This document shows, one piece after another, positions 50,688-59,154 of a stretch of 64,000 bases of DNA (position 1 is the stretch's first letter; every line of letters begins with the position of its first letter). This DNA is from Flavobacterium sp. UBA6721. GTDB taxonomy: Bacteria; Bacteroidota; Bacteroidia; Flavobacteriales; Flavobacteriaceae. The stretch covers positions 1-64,000 of the forward strand of contig DKIJ01000018.1 of NCBI GenBank assembly GCA_002454195.1, given 5' to 3'. Below the pieces are notes generated by a model. The model did no database searches. It was not told the DNA's origin and saw only the letters and a program-made list of their open reading frames with translations. The position numbers and the translations under genes were made by a program.

Positions 50688-53459
50688 TTATTTCACTAGT
50701 AATTTGTGAGAAGGAGCAAACTTAGTTAAGTTAATACCTTCAACAGCGGCTGTATATTCTTCAATATTTGGCGTTCTACCTAAAATGGTTGATAACACTA
50801 CAACTGGAGTTGAAGAAAGTAATGATTCTCCTTTTTTCTCCGCTGAATCCTCAACTACCCTTCCTTGGAATAAACGAGTTGATGTTGCCATAACAGTATC
50901 TCCCTTAGAAGCTTTCTCTTGGTTACCCATACAAAGGTTACAACCTGGACGCTCTAAGTATAACATTTTTTCATATTCAGTACGAGCAGCTCCTTTTGGT
51001 GCATTATCATCAAATTCAAAACCTGAATATTTTTGCAATACTTCCCAGTCACCTTCGGCTTTCAATTCATCAACAATGTTATAAGTAGGAGGAGCCACTA
51101 CAAGAGGTGCTTGGAATTCTACTTTACCATTTTGAGCTTCGATATTTTTTAGCATTTGAGCTAGGATTTTCATATCACCTTTGTGAACCATACAAGAACC
51201 AATAAATCCAAGATCTACTTTTTTCTCACCACCATAGTAAGAAAGAGGTCTGATTGTATCGTGCGTATAACGTTTAGAAACGTCAGCATTATTTACATCT
51301 GGATCAGCAATCATTGGCTCAGCGATAACATCAAGATCAACTACCACTTCTGCATAATATTTAGCATTTGCATCTGGAGTTAAAGCTGGTTTTTCACCAG
51401 ATCTAATCTCTGCAATTCTCTTATCAGCTTTAGCAATTAAACCTTTCAATACTTGCTTAGCATTATCCATACCTTTATCAATCATGATTTGGATTCTACC
51501 TTTAGCAATTTCTAACGATTCGATTAATGTCTCATCTTCAGAAATACAGATAGAAGCTTTAGCTTTCATTTCAGCAGTCCAATCTGTGAATGTAAACGCT
51601 TGGTCAGCAGTAAGTGTTCCTATGTGAACCTCGATAATTCTACCTTGGAATACATTCTCTCCACCAAATTGCTTCAACATTTGCGCTTGTGTAGCGTGAA
51701 CCACATCACGGAAATCCATGTATGATTTCATTTCTCCTTTGAAAGTTACTTTTACAGACTCTGGAATTGGCATAGAAGCCTCACCAGTAGCTAAAGCTAA
51801 AGCAACAGTTCCTGAGTCAGCACCAAAAGCAACCCCTTTTGACATACGAGTGTGAGAGTCTCCACCAATGATTATCGCCCACTCATCAATAGTAATATCA
51901 TTAAGTACTTTGTGAATAACGTCAGTCATTGCATGATACACTCCTTTAGGGTCACGAGCAGTAATCAAACCGAAATCATTCATAAATTTCATCAATTTAG
52001 GAATGTTAGCTTGTGCTTTTTTATCCCAAACTGAAGCAGTGTGACATCCTGATTGGTAAGCACCATCAACGATTGGAGAAATTACTGTAGCAGCCATAGA
52101 TTCTAGCTCTTGAGCAGTCATCAAACCTGTTGTATCTTGAGAACCAACTATGTTTACTTCTACACGAACGTCAGAACCAGCATGCAATACTTTTCCCGGA
52201 GTTGTTCCTACCGCATTTCTGTTGAAGATTTTCTCAACAGCAGTAAGACCTTGTCCTTCATGTGAAATTTCTTTTGATGGAGCAAATACAGCAAGAGCTT
52301 CAACTCCTAATGTTTTAGCAGCGAATGTTTGTAATTTTTTACCAAATACAATCGCGTAAGATCCACCCGCTTTAATGAATTCCATTTTTTGAGGAGTGAA
52401 TGATCTTGAAATATCAATCAACTCTTGGTCTCCATTATATAATTTTTTAGTTTTTGTATTGATTGTTAAAACAGTACCTGTAGCAACAGAATATTTTTGC
52501 TCTAATACTGGCTCTCCATTAGCATCACGTACAATTTCACCGTTAGCATCTGTTTTTTTAACCCAGTTTTTAAGGTCAATTCCAATACCTCCAGTTACAT
52601 CAACCGTAGTTAAGAAAATTGGAGAAATACCATTAGTACCTCCTACAATTGGAGCAAAGTTAACGAATGGAATATAAGGACTAGCTTGTTTACCTGTCCA
52701 AAGAGCAACGTTATTTACACCTGACATACGAGAAGAACCAACTCCCATTGTTCCTTTTTCAGCAATTAACATTACTGATTTATCAGGATGCTGGGCTTGT
52801 AAAGCTTTGATTTCTTCTTGAGCTTTAGCACTAATCATACATTTTCCGTGTAATTCACGGTCAGAACGAGAGTGTGCTTGGTTTCCTGGAGAAAGTAAAT
52901 CCGTTGAGATATCTCCTTCACCTGCGATAAAAGTAACCACTTTAATTTCTTCTGCAACATCTGGAAGTTTAGTAAAGAACTCAGCTTTAGCATAACTTTC
53001 GATAATTTCTTTTGCGATAGCATTACCATTTTCAAAAGCTTCTTTTAAACGGCTAGTATCTGCATCATAAAGATACACTTGCGTTTTAAGAACATCTGCG
53101 GCTTGTTGAGCGATAGCGGCATCATTACCCAAGGCTAAATCAAGTAAAACTTTGATTGAAGCCCCACCCTTCATGTGAGATAACAACTCAAATGCAAATG
53201 TTGGAGTGATTTCTTTCACTACAGATTCACCTAAAATAATCTCTTTTAAAAACTTAGCCTTTTCACCAGCTGCACTTGTTGTACCCGGCAAAGTGTTGTA
53301 AATAAAAAATTGAAGAGAATCTTCTCTGTTTTCGTTATCTAAATCTTTAATTTGCGCAATGATTTCGCTTAACAATTGAGCATCATCAATTGGCTTTGGG
53401 TGAAGTCCCTGAATTTTTCTTTCTTCGATCTCCTTGATGTAATCGCTATAAATGTTCAT
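50688..53459 (-). CDS. acnB: Bifunctional aconitate hydratase 2 / 2-methylisocitrate dehydratase
   Basis: AcnB-type aconitase, 923 residues. The N-terminal HEAT-like domain (about 1-160; SHMKGGASIKVLLDLALG) is followed by the swivel domain, which in AcnB lies before rather than after the catalytic domains (SVMLIAEKGTMGVGSSRMSG). The catalytic domains follow with IIGGDSHTRMSKGVAFGADSG-like motifs and cluster cysteines in GSCMVH and PGCNLCMGN. It works in the TCA cycle and may also dehydrate 2-methylcitrate in propionate catabolism, which would fit the methylmalonyl-CoA mutase genes elsewhere in the window. Confidence 0.95.
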   Translation of the reverse strand: MNIYSDYIKEIEERKIQGLHPKPIDDAQLLSEIIAQIKDLDNENREDSLQFFIYNTLPGTTSAAGEKAKFLKEIILGESVVKEITPTFAFELLSHMKGGASIKVLLDLALGNDAAIAQQAADVLKTQVYLYDADTSRLKEAFENGNAIAKEIIESYAKAEFFTKLPDVAEEIKVVTFIAGEGDISTDLLSPGNQAHSRSDRELHGKCMISAKAQEEIKALQAQHPDKSVMLIAEKGTMGVGSSRMSGVNNVALWTGKQASPYIPFVNFAPIVGGTNGISPIFLTTVDVTGGIGIDLKNWVKKTDANGEIVRDANGEPVLEQKYSVATGTVLTINTKTKKLYNGDQELIDISRSFTPQKMEFIKAGGSYAIVFGKKLQTFAAKTLGVEALAVFAPSKEISHEGQGLTAVEKIFNRNAVGTTPGKVLHAGSDVRVEVNIVGSQDTTGLMTAQELESMAATVISPIVDGAYQSGCHTASVWDKKAQANIPKLMKFMNDFGLITARDPKGVYHAMTDVIHKVLNDITIDEWAIIIGGDSHTRMSKGVAFGADSGTVALALATGEASMPIPESVKVTFKGEMKSYMDFRDVVHATQAQMLKQFGGENVFQGRIIEVHIGTLTADQAFTFTDWTAEMKAKASICISEDETLIESLEIAKGRIQIMIDKGMDNAKQVLKGLIAKADKRIAEIRSGEKPALTPDANAKYYAEVVVDLDVIAEPMIADPDVNNADVSKRYTHDTIRPLSYYGGEKKVDLGFIGSCMVHKGDMKILAQMLKNIEAQNGKVEFQAPLVVAPPTYNIVDELKAEGDWEVLQKYSGFEFDDNAPKGAARTEYEKMLYLERPGCNLCMGNQEKASKGDTVMATSTRLFQGRVVEDSAEKKGESLLSSTPVVVLSTILGRTPNIEEYTAAVEGINLTKFAPSHKLLVK

Positions 53460-53778
53460 AATTGAATTATTTTCAATGTTAATGGCAAATTTCTTAAATT
53501 ATAAAACCTAAATGCCATAATTTTAGGTGTTTTTTTTATAAACGGAATGCAAATTTAGTTATTTAAGACGATATTAAAAAAAAATTTAATAGCCTCAACT
53601 AGACGAAAAACACATTATTAAATAATCTGCCTTCAAAGGCCGTTAAATAAAGAAAAAAAGCATTTTTTGACTTATTTTATAAACAATCAATAAATAGGCT
53701 AAATAATTTCTAACAAACTTAAAACTTGTTGTTACATAGAAAGGCCTTAATCTCCCTTATTCGACCAATTTTAAAGCA
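53460..53778. other. Spacer upstream of acnB
   Basis: Holds a probable -7 element (53550-53557) and a small hairpin (53506-53528), both upstream of acnB. The half next to moxR is AT-rich and repetitive with no convincing terminator and no gene. Confidence 0.5.
53506..53557 (-). promoter_or_regulatory. Possible acnB promoter and 5' leader hairpin
   Basis: On the minus strand TAAATTTG (53550-53557) fits TAnnTTTG. Between it and the ATG at 53459 the leader can form a 7-bp stem (ACCTAAA 53506-53512 with TTTAGGT 53522-53528). No -33 box is clear. The leader would be about 85 nt. Confidence 0.35.
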
Positions 53779-54732
53779 CTAAAGAAGCTTTTGTATAATC
53801 ATTTCTTCTGTAATTCCTTCGGCATCAGCTTTGTAATTTTTAATAATTCGATGTCTTAAAATCGAAGTAGCAACCGCTGCAACATCTTCAATATCCGGTG
53901 AAAATTTTCCATTAAATGCTGCATGCGCTTTAGCTGCCAAAATCAAGTTTTGAGAAGCACGAGGACCAGCTCCCCAATCCAAGTAATTTTTCACATAATC
54001 CGTTGCCAAATAACTATCTGGTCGTGTTTTACCTACTAATCGCACTGCATATTCTACAACATTATCTGCAACAGGAATTCTTCGAATCAAATGTTGAAAA
54101 TCGATAATTTCTTGTGCTGTAAACAATGGGTTAATAGTTTGACTCACATCCGAAGTTGTTCTTTTAACCACCTGAACTTCTTCTTCAAAAGTTGGATAAG
54201 CCAATTTAACCGCAAACATAAAACGGTCTAATTGTGCCTCAGGTAAAGGATAAGTCCCCTCCTGCTCGATTGGATTTTGCGTAGCTAAAACAAAATAAGG
54301 CAAGTCCAATTTATGATTCACACCTGCAATAGTTACTGAACGTTCCTGCATGGCTTCTAACAAAGCTGCCTGTGTTTTCGGCGGGGTTCTGTTAATTTCA
54401 TCAGCTAAAATAATATTAGAAAAAACAGGCCCTTTTACAAACTTAAACTGACGATTTTCATCTAAAATTTCACTTCCTAAAATATCCGAAGGCATCAAAT
54501 CAGGTGTAAACTGAATTCTTTTAAACTGTAGCCCTAATGCTTCTGAAATAGCATTTACCATTAATGTTTTGGCTAATCCTGGAACCCCAACTAACAAAGC
54601 GTGCCCCCCTGAAAAAATGCATAACAATAACTGATTGATAACATCTTCCTGACCAACTATCTTTTTTGCAATTTCATTTTTTAATTCTATGCGTTTTTGT
54701 ACTAAATTTTGTATTGCTGCAACATCCGACAT
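53779..54732 (-). CDS. MoxR-family AAA+ ATPase
   Basis: 317-residue MoxR ATPase, a chaperone-like AAA+ family often paired with von Willebrand factor A proteins. Walker A is GVPGLAKT (49-56) and Walker B is LADEINRTPPK. The sensor-1 region is VLATQNPIEQEGTYPLPEAQ and the sensor-2 region follows. In many Bacteroidota moxR heads a bat (aerotolerance) operon, but no VWA or DUF58 gene follows here. Upstream is a SurA-like isomerase behind a terminator. The client protein is unknown. Confidence 0.93.
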   Translation of the reverse strand: MSDVAAIQNLVQKRIELKNEIAKKIVGQEDVINQLLLCIFSGGHALLVGVPGLAKTLMVNAISEALGLQFKRIQFTPDLMPSDILGSEILDENRQFKFVKGPVFSNIILADEINRTPPKTQAALLEAMQERSVTIAGVNHKLDLPYFVLATQNPIEQEGTYPLPEAQLDRFMFAVKLAYPTFEEEVQVVKRTTSDVSQTINPLFTAQEIIDFQHLIRRIPVADNVVEYAVRLVGKTRPDSYLATDYVKNYLDWGAGPRASQNLILAAKAHAAFNGKFSPDIEDVAAVATSILRHRIIKNYKADAEGITEEMIIQKLL

Positions 54733-54751
54733 TTTAAAACTATTTTAAATT

Positions 54752-54794
54752 AAAAAAGAGTCAACTTTATGAATTCATAAAGCTAACTCTTTTT
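54752..54794 (-). terminator. Intrinsic terminator of the SurA-like gene
   Basis: A long near-perfect palindrome centred on CTTTATGAATTCATAAAG, extended by AAAAAGAGT and ACTCTTTTT, with T-tracts on both strands. It lies 17 nt past the stop codon. Confidence 0.85.
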
Positions 54795-54810
54795 ATTTAT
54801 TTTGAACAAA

Positions 54811-56220
54811 TTATTTTTTTAACCAATTATTAGTAAAGCTACAATCTCTGTATTCGCCAATAATTTTAATATAGGTTTCTTTAATTTTCTCATCAAACCA
54901 TTTCCCGATAGCTTTAATTTGTTTTTCTTTCAAAGCCAACTCTTTAATTTTCACATAATCCTGTGCATAATCAGCAGTATGTTCATTAATTCTATTCGTA
55001 ACGGTTATTATCTTATAAAACTTTTTACCTGATTGGGTTTCATCGACAATAGGCATCGAAATTTCATTGTCTTTTAAATTTGAAACTTGTGAATACAATG
55101 AAGCGTCCATTTTAGTTAATTCAAAACGGGTATCTTGAGTATTTGGATTTATTAAAATTCCACCATTAGCACGAGTTTCTTTTTGATCAGACATTGTTCT
55201 AGCTGCATCTGCAAAAGAAATCTCTTTATCCATAATACGCTTTCTTATCAATTCTATTTTCTCTTTGGCTTCGTCCATGGATTCCTTACTAATTGCAGGA
55301 GTCAATAAAATATGACGCAGCTCTAGTTCCTGACCTTTAATCTTCTCCAAATAAATGATATGGTATCCATATTCGGTTTCGAATGGCTCAGAAATCTCAC
55401 CTTCTTGCAAACTAAAAGCCACATCTTTAAACTCTTTGACAAATGGCGTTTTTCTGGTCATTTTATAAAAACCACCACTTGATCTCGATCCTGGATCTTG
55501 GGAATACAAAACTGCTTTTGTAGCAAAACTAGAACCTTCCTGAATGTCTTTTTTAAAACCATTCAATCGATCAATAACCTTTTGTTTTTCTGCTTGGGTA
55601 ATTTTAGGTTCTACCACAATTTGCGCAACTTCCATTTCGGCTCCAAAAACTGGCAATTCATCTTTTCCTAGTTTTTTAAAGAAATGACGAACCTCTTCCG
55701 GAGTAATTTGAACCTCGTCAACAATCTTTTTTTGCATTTCAGAACTTAACTTGTTCTCCTTCAAAATATCAAAAAAATAGGTTCTAAATTCTTCTTCAGT
55801 ATCTTTTTTATAATATTTGACTACTTTTTCCATCGAACCAAGTTGCTGTAGCATAAAACCAAGTCTCTCGTCCATCAACGATTTAATTTCTGCGTCTGTT
55901 ACTTTAACACTATCCTGAACAGCCTGATGTGCATATAATTTATCTTCCAAAAGTTTCCCTAACATTTGGCATCTGGTAATATCTTTAACAGAACCTCCCT
56001 GACTTGTAATTTCTAAAAAGGCCTTATCAATATCTGAATCCAAAACAATATAATCCCCAACAGTTGCAATAATTCCATCGATTTTTTGTCTTTGACCTGA
56101 TGGTTTTTGTTGCTTATCAACAACTACACTGTCTTTTATTATTTCTTGCGCATTCATTGCAGTATTTAAAAGTAACGCAATAAAAAACAGTAATGTATTC
56201 TTCATAGTTATGGATTTCAT
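54811..56220 (-). CDS. Periplasmic peptidyl-prolyl isomerase (SurA-like)
   Basis: Envelope chaperone of 469 residues. A signal peptide (ending MNAQ) is preceded by two possible starts, 56220 and 56205 (MKNTLLFF); the second gives the more usual signal peptide. A SurA N-terminal-like helical domain (DGIIATVGDYIVLDSDI, about 48-165) is followed by two parvulin domains (about 175-285, ending EYGYHIIYLEKIKG, and 287-385). It helps outer-membrane proteins such as the SusC barrels to fold. It is divergent from prfC. Confidence 0.92.
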   Translation of the reverse strand: MKSITMKNTLLFFIALLLNTAMNAQEIIKDSVVVDKQQKPSGQRQKIDGIIATVGDYIVLDSDIDKAFLEITSQGGSVKDITRCQMLGKLLEDKLYAHQAVQDSVKVTDAEIKSLMDERLGFMLQQLGSMEKVVKYYKKDTEEEFRTYFFDILKENKLSSEMQKKIVDEVQITPEEVRHFFKKLGKDELPVFGAEMEVAQIVVEPKITQAEKQKVIDRLNGFKKDIQEGSSFATKAVLYSQDPGSRSSGGFYKMTRKTPFVKEFKDVAFSLQEGEISEPFETEYGYHIIYLEKIKGQELELRHILLTPAISKESMDEAKEKIELIRKRIMDKEISFADAARTMSDQKETRANGGILINPNTQDTRFELTKMDASLYSQVSNLKDNEISMPIVDETQSGKKFYKIITVTNRINEHTADYAQDYVKIKELALKEKQIKAIGKWFDEKIKETYIKIIGEYRDCSFTNNWLKK

Positions 56221-56569
56221 TCTTATTTTCTTTATAAATGTATTGTTTTATGTTTCAACAAAAGGCAAATGTATTTTGCCTAAACTTTAGATTGGCAAGA
56301 TAATAACTTAAAACCAAAATCTTTGTGTTTTGTCATAGTAAAAGCGAACAAAAATAACAATTCAATTACATTATACAAGTTTAGCTTTGAGTATTAACAA
56401 AAAATTATCTTCGAAAAGAAAACCTATTTAATAAAAAACTAATTGTCTTTCAAATCATGCTAAATATCAAAAGAAACTAGACTACCGATTGAAAGTAAAA
56501 ACTTGAAAACGTATTTATTTTCAAATCGCATTTATAAATAGTACTTTTGCAAACCATTTAGAATTAGCT
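56221..56569. other. Divergent spacer between surA-like gene and prfC
   Basis: Carries the prfC -7 element at 56542-56549. A minus-strand promoter for the isomerase gene is expected but not recognised. A small stem GGCAAATGTATTTTGCC occurs near 56265. No gene is present. Confidence 0.5.
56542..56549 (+). promoter_or_regulatory. -7 promoter element of prfC
   Basis: TACTTTTG is a perfect TAnnTTTG located 20 nt before the ATG at 56570, giving a leader of about 15 nt. The region at -33 is T-rich (TTTTC) without an exact TTTG. Confidence 0.55.
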
Positions 56570-58159
56570 ATGAGTTTTTTAGAAGAAATACAAAAAAGAA
56601 GAACATTCGGAATCATCTCGCATCCTGATGCTGGAAAAACAACCTTAACAGAAAAATTACTGCTTTTTGGAGGTGCTATCCAAGAAGCTGGCGCTGTAAA
56701 AAGCAACAAAATAAAAAAAGGGGCAACAAGTGACTTTATGGAAATTGAACGCCAAAGAGGGATTTCGGTTTCTACTTCTGTTTTGGCATTTAACTATAAG
56801 GACAAAAAAATTAATATTCTGGATACACCAGGGCACAAAGATTTTGCCGAAGACACTTTTAGAACGCTTACTGCAGTTGACAGTGTTATTGTGGTAATTG
56901 ACGTTGCTAAAGGGGTTGAGGAACAAACTGAAAAGTTGGTTGCCGTATGTAGAATGCGTAAAATTCCAATCATTGTTTTCATTAACAAATTGGACCGTGA
57001 AGGAAATGATGCATTCGACCTCATGGACGAAGTGGAACAAAAATTAGGATTAAAAGTGACACCTTTAAGTTTCCCTATTGGTATGGGGTATGATTTTCAA
57101 GGAATCTACAACCTTTGGGAACAAAACATCAACCTTTTTAGTGGTGATAGCCGTAAAAACATTGAAGAAACGATTGCTTTTGAAGATGTTCAAAACCCTG
57201 AATTAGAAAAAATAATTGGCCAAAAACCGGCTGAAAGACTTCGCGAAGAATTAGAATTAATTGATGAAGTATATCCAAAATTCAACCGTGAAGATTATTT
57301 AGAAGGAAAATTACAGCCTGTATTCTTCGGTTCAGCATTAAATAATTTTGGAGTTAGGGAATTATTAGATTGTTTCATTACTATCGCTCCTTCTCCAAGA
57401 GTAAAAGATTCTGATACGCGCCCCGTGAAACCAGAAGAAGAAAAATTATCTGGTTTTGTATTTAAAATCCATGCCAATATGGATCCTAAACACCGTGACC
57501 GTTTGGCCTTCATCAAGATTGTTTCTGGAACTTTTGAAAGAAACAAACCTTACTACCATGTTCGCCAAAAGAAAAACCTAAAATTCTCTAGTCCGAATGC
57601 CTTTTTTGCAGAGAAAAAAGAGATTGTAGATATTTCATATCCAGGCGATATTGTAGGACTTCACGACACAGGAAATTTCAAAATTGGCGATACTTTAACC
57701 GAAGGAGAAATTATGAATTTTAAAGGAATTCCAAGTTTCTCTCCTGAACACTTTAGATACATTAATAATGCTGACCCAATGAAAGCAAAACAATTGGACA
57801 AAGGGGTTGACCAGTTAATGGACGAGGGTGTAGCGCAGTTATTTACTTTAGAAATGAACAATCGTAAAGTAATAGGTACCGTTGGAGCACTTCAATATGA
57901 GGTTATCCAATACCGTTTAGAGCATGAATATGGAGCAAAATGCACTTATGAAAACTTCCCGGTACACAAGGCTTGCTGGGTAAAACCTGATGATCCTAAA
58001 AACGATGAATTCAAAGAATTTAAACGTATCAAACAAAAATTCTTAGCAAAAGACAAATACGATCAATTGGTTTTCCTTGCTGATTCAGATTTTACCATTC
58101 AAATGACACAAAATAAATACCCTAGTGTCAAGTTGTACTTTACTTCTGAATTAGATTAG
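56570..58159 (+). CDS. prfC: Peptide chain release factor 3
   Basis: Translational GTPase that releases RF1/RF2 from the ribosome after termination; 529 residues. The G domain has HPDAGKTT (18-25), the switch region RGISVSTSV, DTPGHKDF and NKLDRE. Domain II starts near EEKLSGFVFKIHANMDPKHRDR, and domain III follows with GVAQLFTLEMNNRKVIGTVG. Convergent with the small secreted protein gene, with a shared terminator. RF3 works with release factors methylated by PrmC, whose gene is elsewhere in this window. Confidence 0.97.
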   Translation: MSFLEEIQKRRTFGIISHPDAGKTTLTEKLLLFGGAIQEAGAVKSNKIKKGATSDFMEIERQRGISVSTSVLAFNYKDKKINILDTPGHKDFAEDTFRTLTAVDSVIVVIDVAKGVEEQTEKLVAVCRMRKIPIIVFINKLDREGNDAFDLMDEVEQKLGLKVTPLSFPIGMGYDFQGIYNLWEQNINLFSGDSRKNIEETIAFEDVQNPELEKIIGQKPAERLREELELIDEVYPKFNREDYLEGKLQPVFFGSALNNFGVRELLDCFITIAPSPRVKDSDTRPVKPEEEKLSGFVFKIHANMDPKHRDRLAFIKIVSGTFERNKPYYHVRQKKNLKFSSPNAFFAEKKEIVDISYPGDIVGLHDTGNFKIGDTLTEGEIMNFKGIPSFSPEHFRYINNADPMKAKQLDKGVDQLMDEGVAQLFTLEMNNRKVIGTVGALQYEVIQYRLEHEYGAKCTYENFPVHKACWVKPDDPKNDEFKEFKRIKQKFLAKDKYDQLVFLADSDFTIQMTQNKYPSVKLYFTSELD

Positions 58160-58180
58160 CAATAAAATTTATCATAACAC

Positions 58181-58215
58181 AAAAAAACGTCCCGATTTCT
58201 CGAGACGTTTTTTTT
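58181..58215. terminator. Bidirectional terminator between prfC and the small secreted protein
   Basis: Stem CGTCCCGA (58188-58195) / TCGAGACG (58200-58207) with one mismatch and TTTC loop. A7 precedes and T8-9 follows, so it can work for both convergent genes. Confidence 0.85.
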
Positions 58216-58234
58216 ATATTTTTAATTTTTAAAA

Positions 58235-58588
58235 TTATGATAATGCGTTTTCGTAGCTAACTACTTTTTTCAAAAAGGCTTTAATTAAAACACGATTTGG
58301 AGCGATTCCTGAAGTAATAATTACTTTTTTCGCATTAGCACCTTCTGAAGATATATTTGAATTTGGATCTTGTTTAGTACCCATAAACCAAAGAGCAAAT
58401 TCCATATTAGAGGTAGCTCTAGTACTTTCTAATTTAACATTAGTAGCCGTTTCATTTCCTTTAATTTCGATAGCCTTAGCAGGTTGTGATTGGCTATAGC
58501 CCGAAAATGAAAACACGAAAAAGAACATAAAAAACAAAATTGACATCATCAATTTAGATTTTGTACTATTTGTGTTTAAGTGATTCAT
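58235..58588 (-). CDS. Small secreted protein of unknown function
   Basis: 117 residues with a long N-terminal signal peptide (residues about 14-32, MMSILFFMFFFVFSFSGYSQ, cleavage after YSQ). The mature part (~85 residues) is unrecognised. It contains NMEFALWFMGTKQDPNS and KKVIITSGIAPNRVLIKAFLKK, and ends in ENALS. An internal ATG within the signal (MMSILFF) is an alternative start. Codon usage and a proper terminator suggest a real gene. No function is proposed. Confidence 0.7.
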   Translation of the reverse strand: MNHLNTNSTKSKLMMSILFFMFFFVFSFSGYSQSQPAKAIEIKGNETATNVKLESTRATSNMEFALWFMGTKQDPNSNISSEGANAKKVIITSGIAPNRVLIKAFLKKVVSYENALS

Positions 58589-58726
58589 GACCTTTGTTTC
58601 TACTGTTTGTATTTAATTATGAAACAAATCTATAGCAATACAAAAGCAGTAAAAAAAATTTCCGACAAACAACTCTAAAACTCGTTTAGCTACTAAAAAT
58701 TCAAAATTAAACATAGGAAAAAGCAT

Positions 58727-58756
58727 AAAAAAAGGCTTTCAAATAGAAAACCTTTT
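58727..58756 (-). terminator. Intrinsic terminator of the DUF3467 gene
   Basis: Stem AAAGGCTTTC (58731-58740) / GAAAACCTTT (58746-58755) with one mismatch and T7 on the minus strand. It lies 6 nt past the stop codon. Confidence 0.8.
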
Positions 58757-58761
58757 AAAAA

Positions 58762-59073
58762 TTATGCTTGACCGGCAGGCCCAAAATTTAATGGTATTGG
58801 AGTATGCTCGGTATCTTTAATTTCTCCATGAGCCAACTCATAACGGTGGATATTATCGCCAATTGCTTTCAATAATCTTTTTGCATGTTGTGGAGTCAAG
58901 ACTATCCTCGATTTTACTTTAGCCTTTGGAACACCGGGCATTATACTTATAAAGTCTAATACAAACTCAGAAGCTGAGTGGTTAATAATCGCTAAATTAG
59001 AATAAATTCCTTCCGCAGTTTGTTCGTCTAATTCAATATTGATTTGTTCTTGTTGATCTTTCATCTTTTTCAA
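58762..59073 (-). CDS. DUF3467 family protein
   Basis: 103-residue cytoplasmic protein of the DUF3467 family. The pattern GIYSNLAIINHSASEFVLDF, then PGVPKAKVKSRIVLTPQHAKRL and LLKAIGDNIHRYE is characteristic. The role is unknown. It lies immediately downstream of rpoC, as is common in Bacteroidota, but a hairpin terminator stands between them, so its expression may depend on read-through from the rpoBC operon. Confidence 0.85.
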   Translation of the reverse strand: MKKMKDQQEQINIELDEQTAEGIYSNLAIINHSASEFVLDFISIMPGVPKAKVKSRIVLTPQHAKRLLKAIGDNIHRYELAHGEIKDTEHTPIPLNFGPAGQA

Positions 59074-59091
59074 TTTTTAAAGTGACAATAT

Positions 59092-59130
59092 AAAAAAAAT
59101 AGAAAGACTACACGAGGTAATCTTCCTATT
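59092..59130 (-). terminator. Hairpin terminator after rpoC
   Basis: An imperfect stem (59098-59130; AATAG..CTATT outer pairs, loop CGAG) is followed by T8 on the minus strand. It lies 24 nt past the rpoC stop and 18 nt ahead of the DUF3467 gene. Confidence 0.72.
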
Positions 59131-59154
59131 TTTAATATTAAAGTATATTATTTA

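Noticed and set aside
53779..54732. Start of a bat aerotolerance operon
   Set aside because: MoxR is present but no VWA-domain or DUF58 gene follows within the window.
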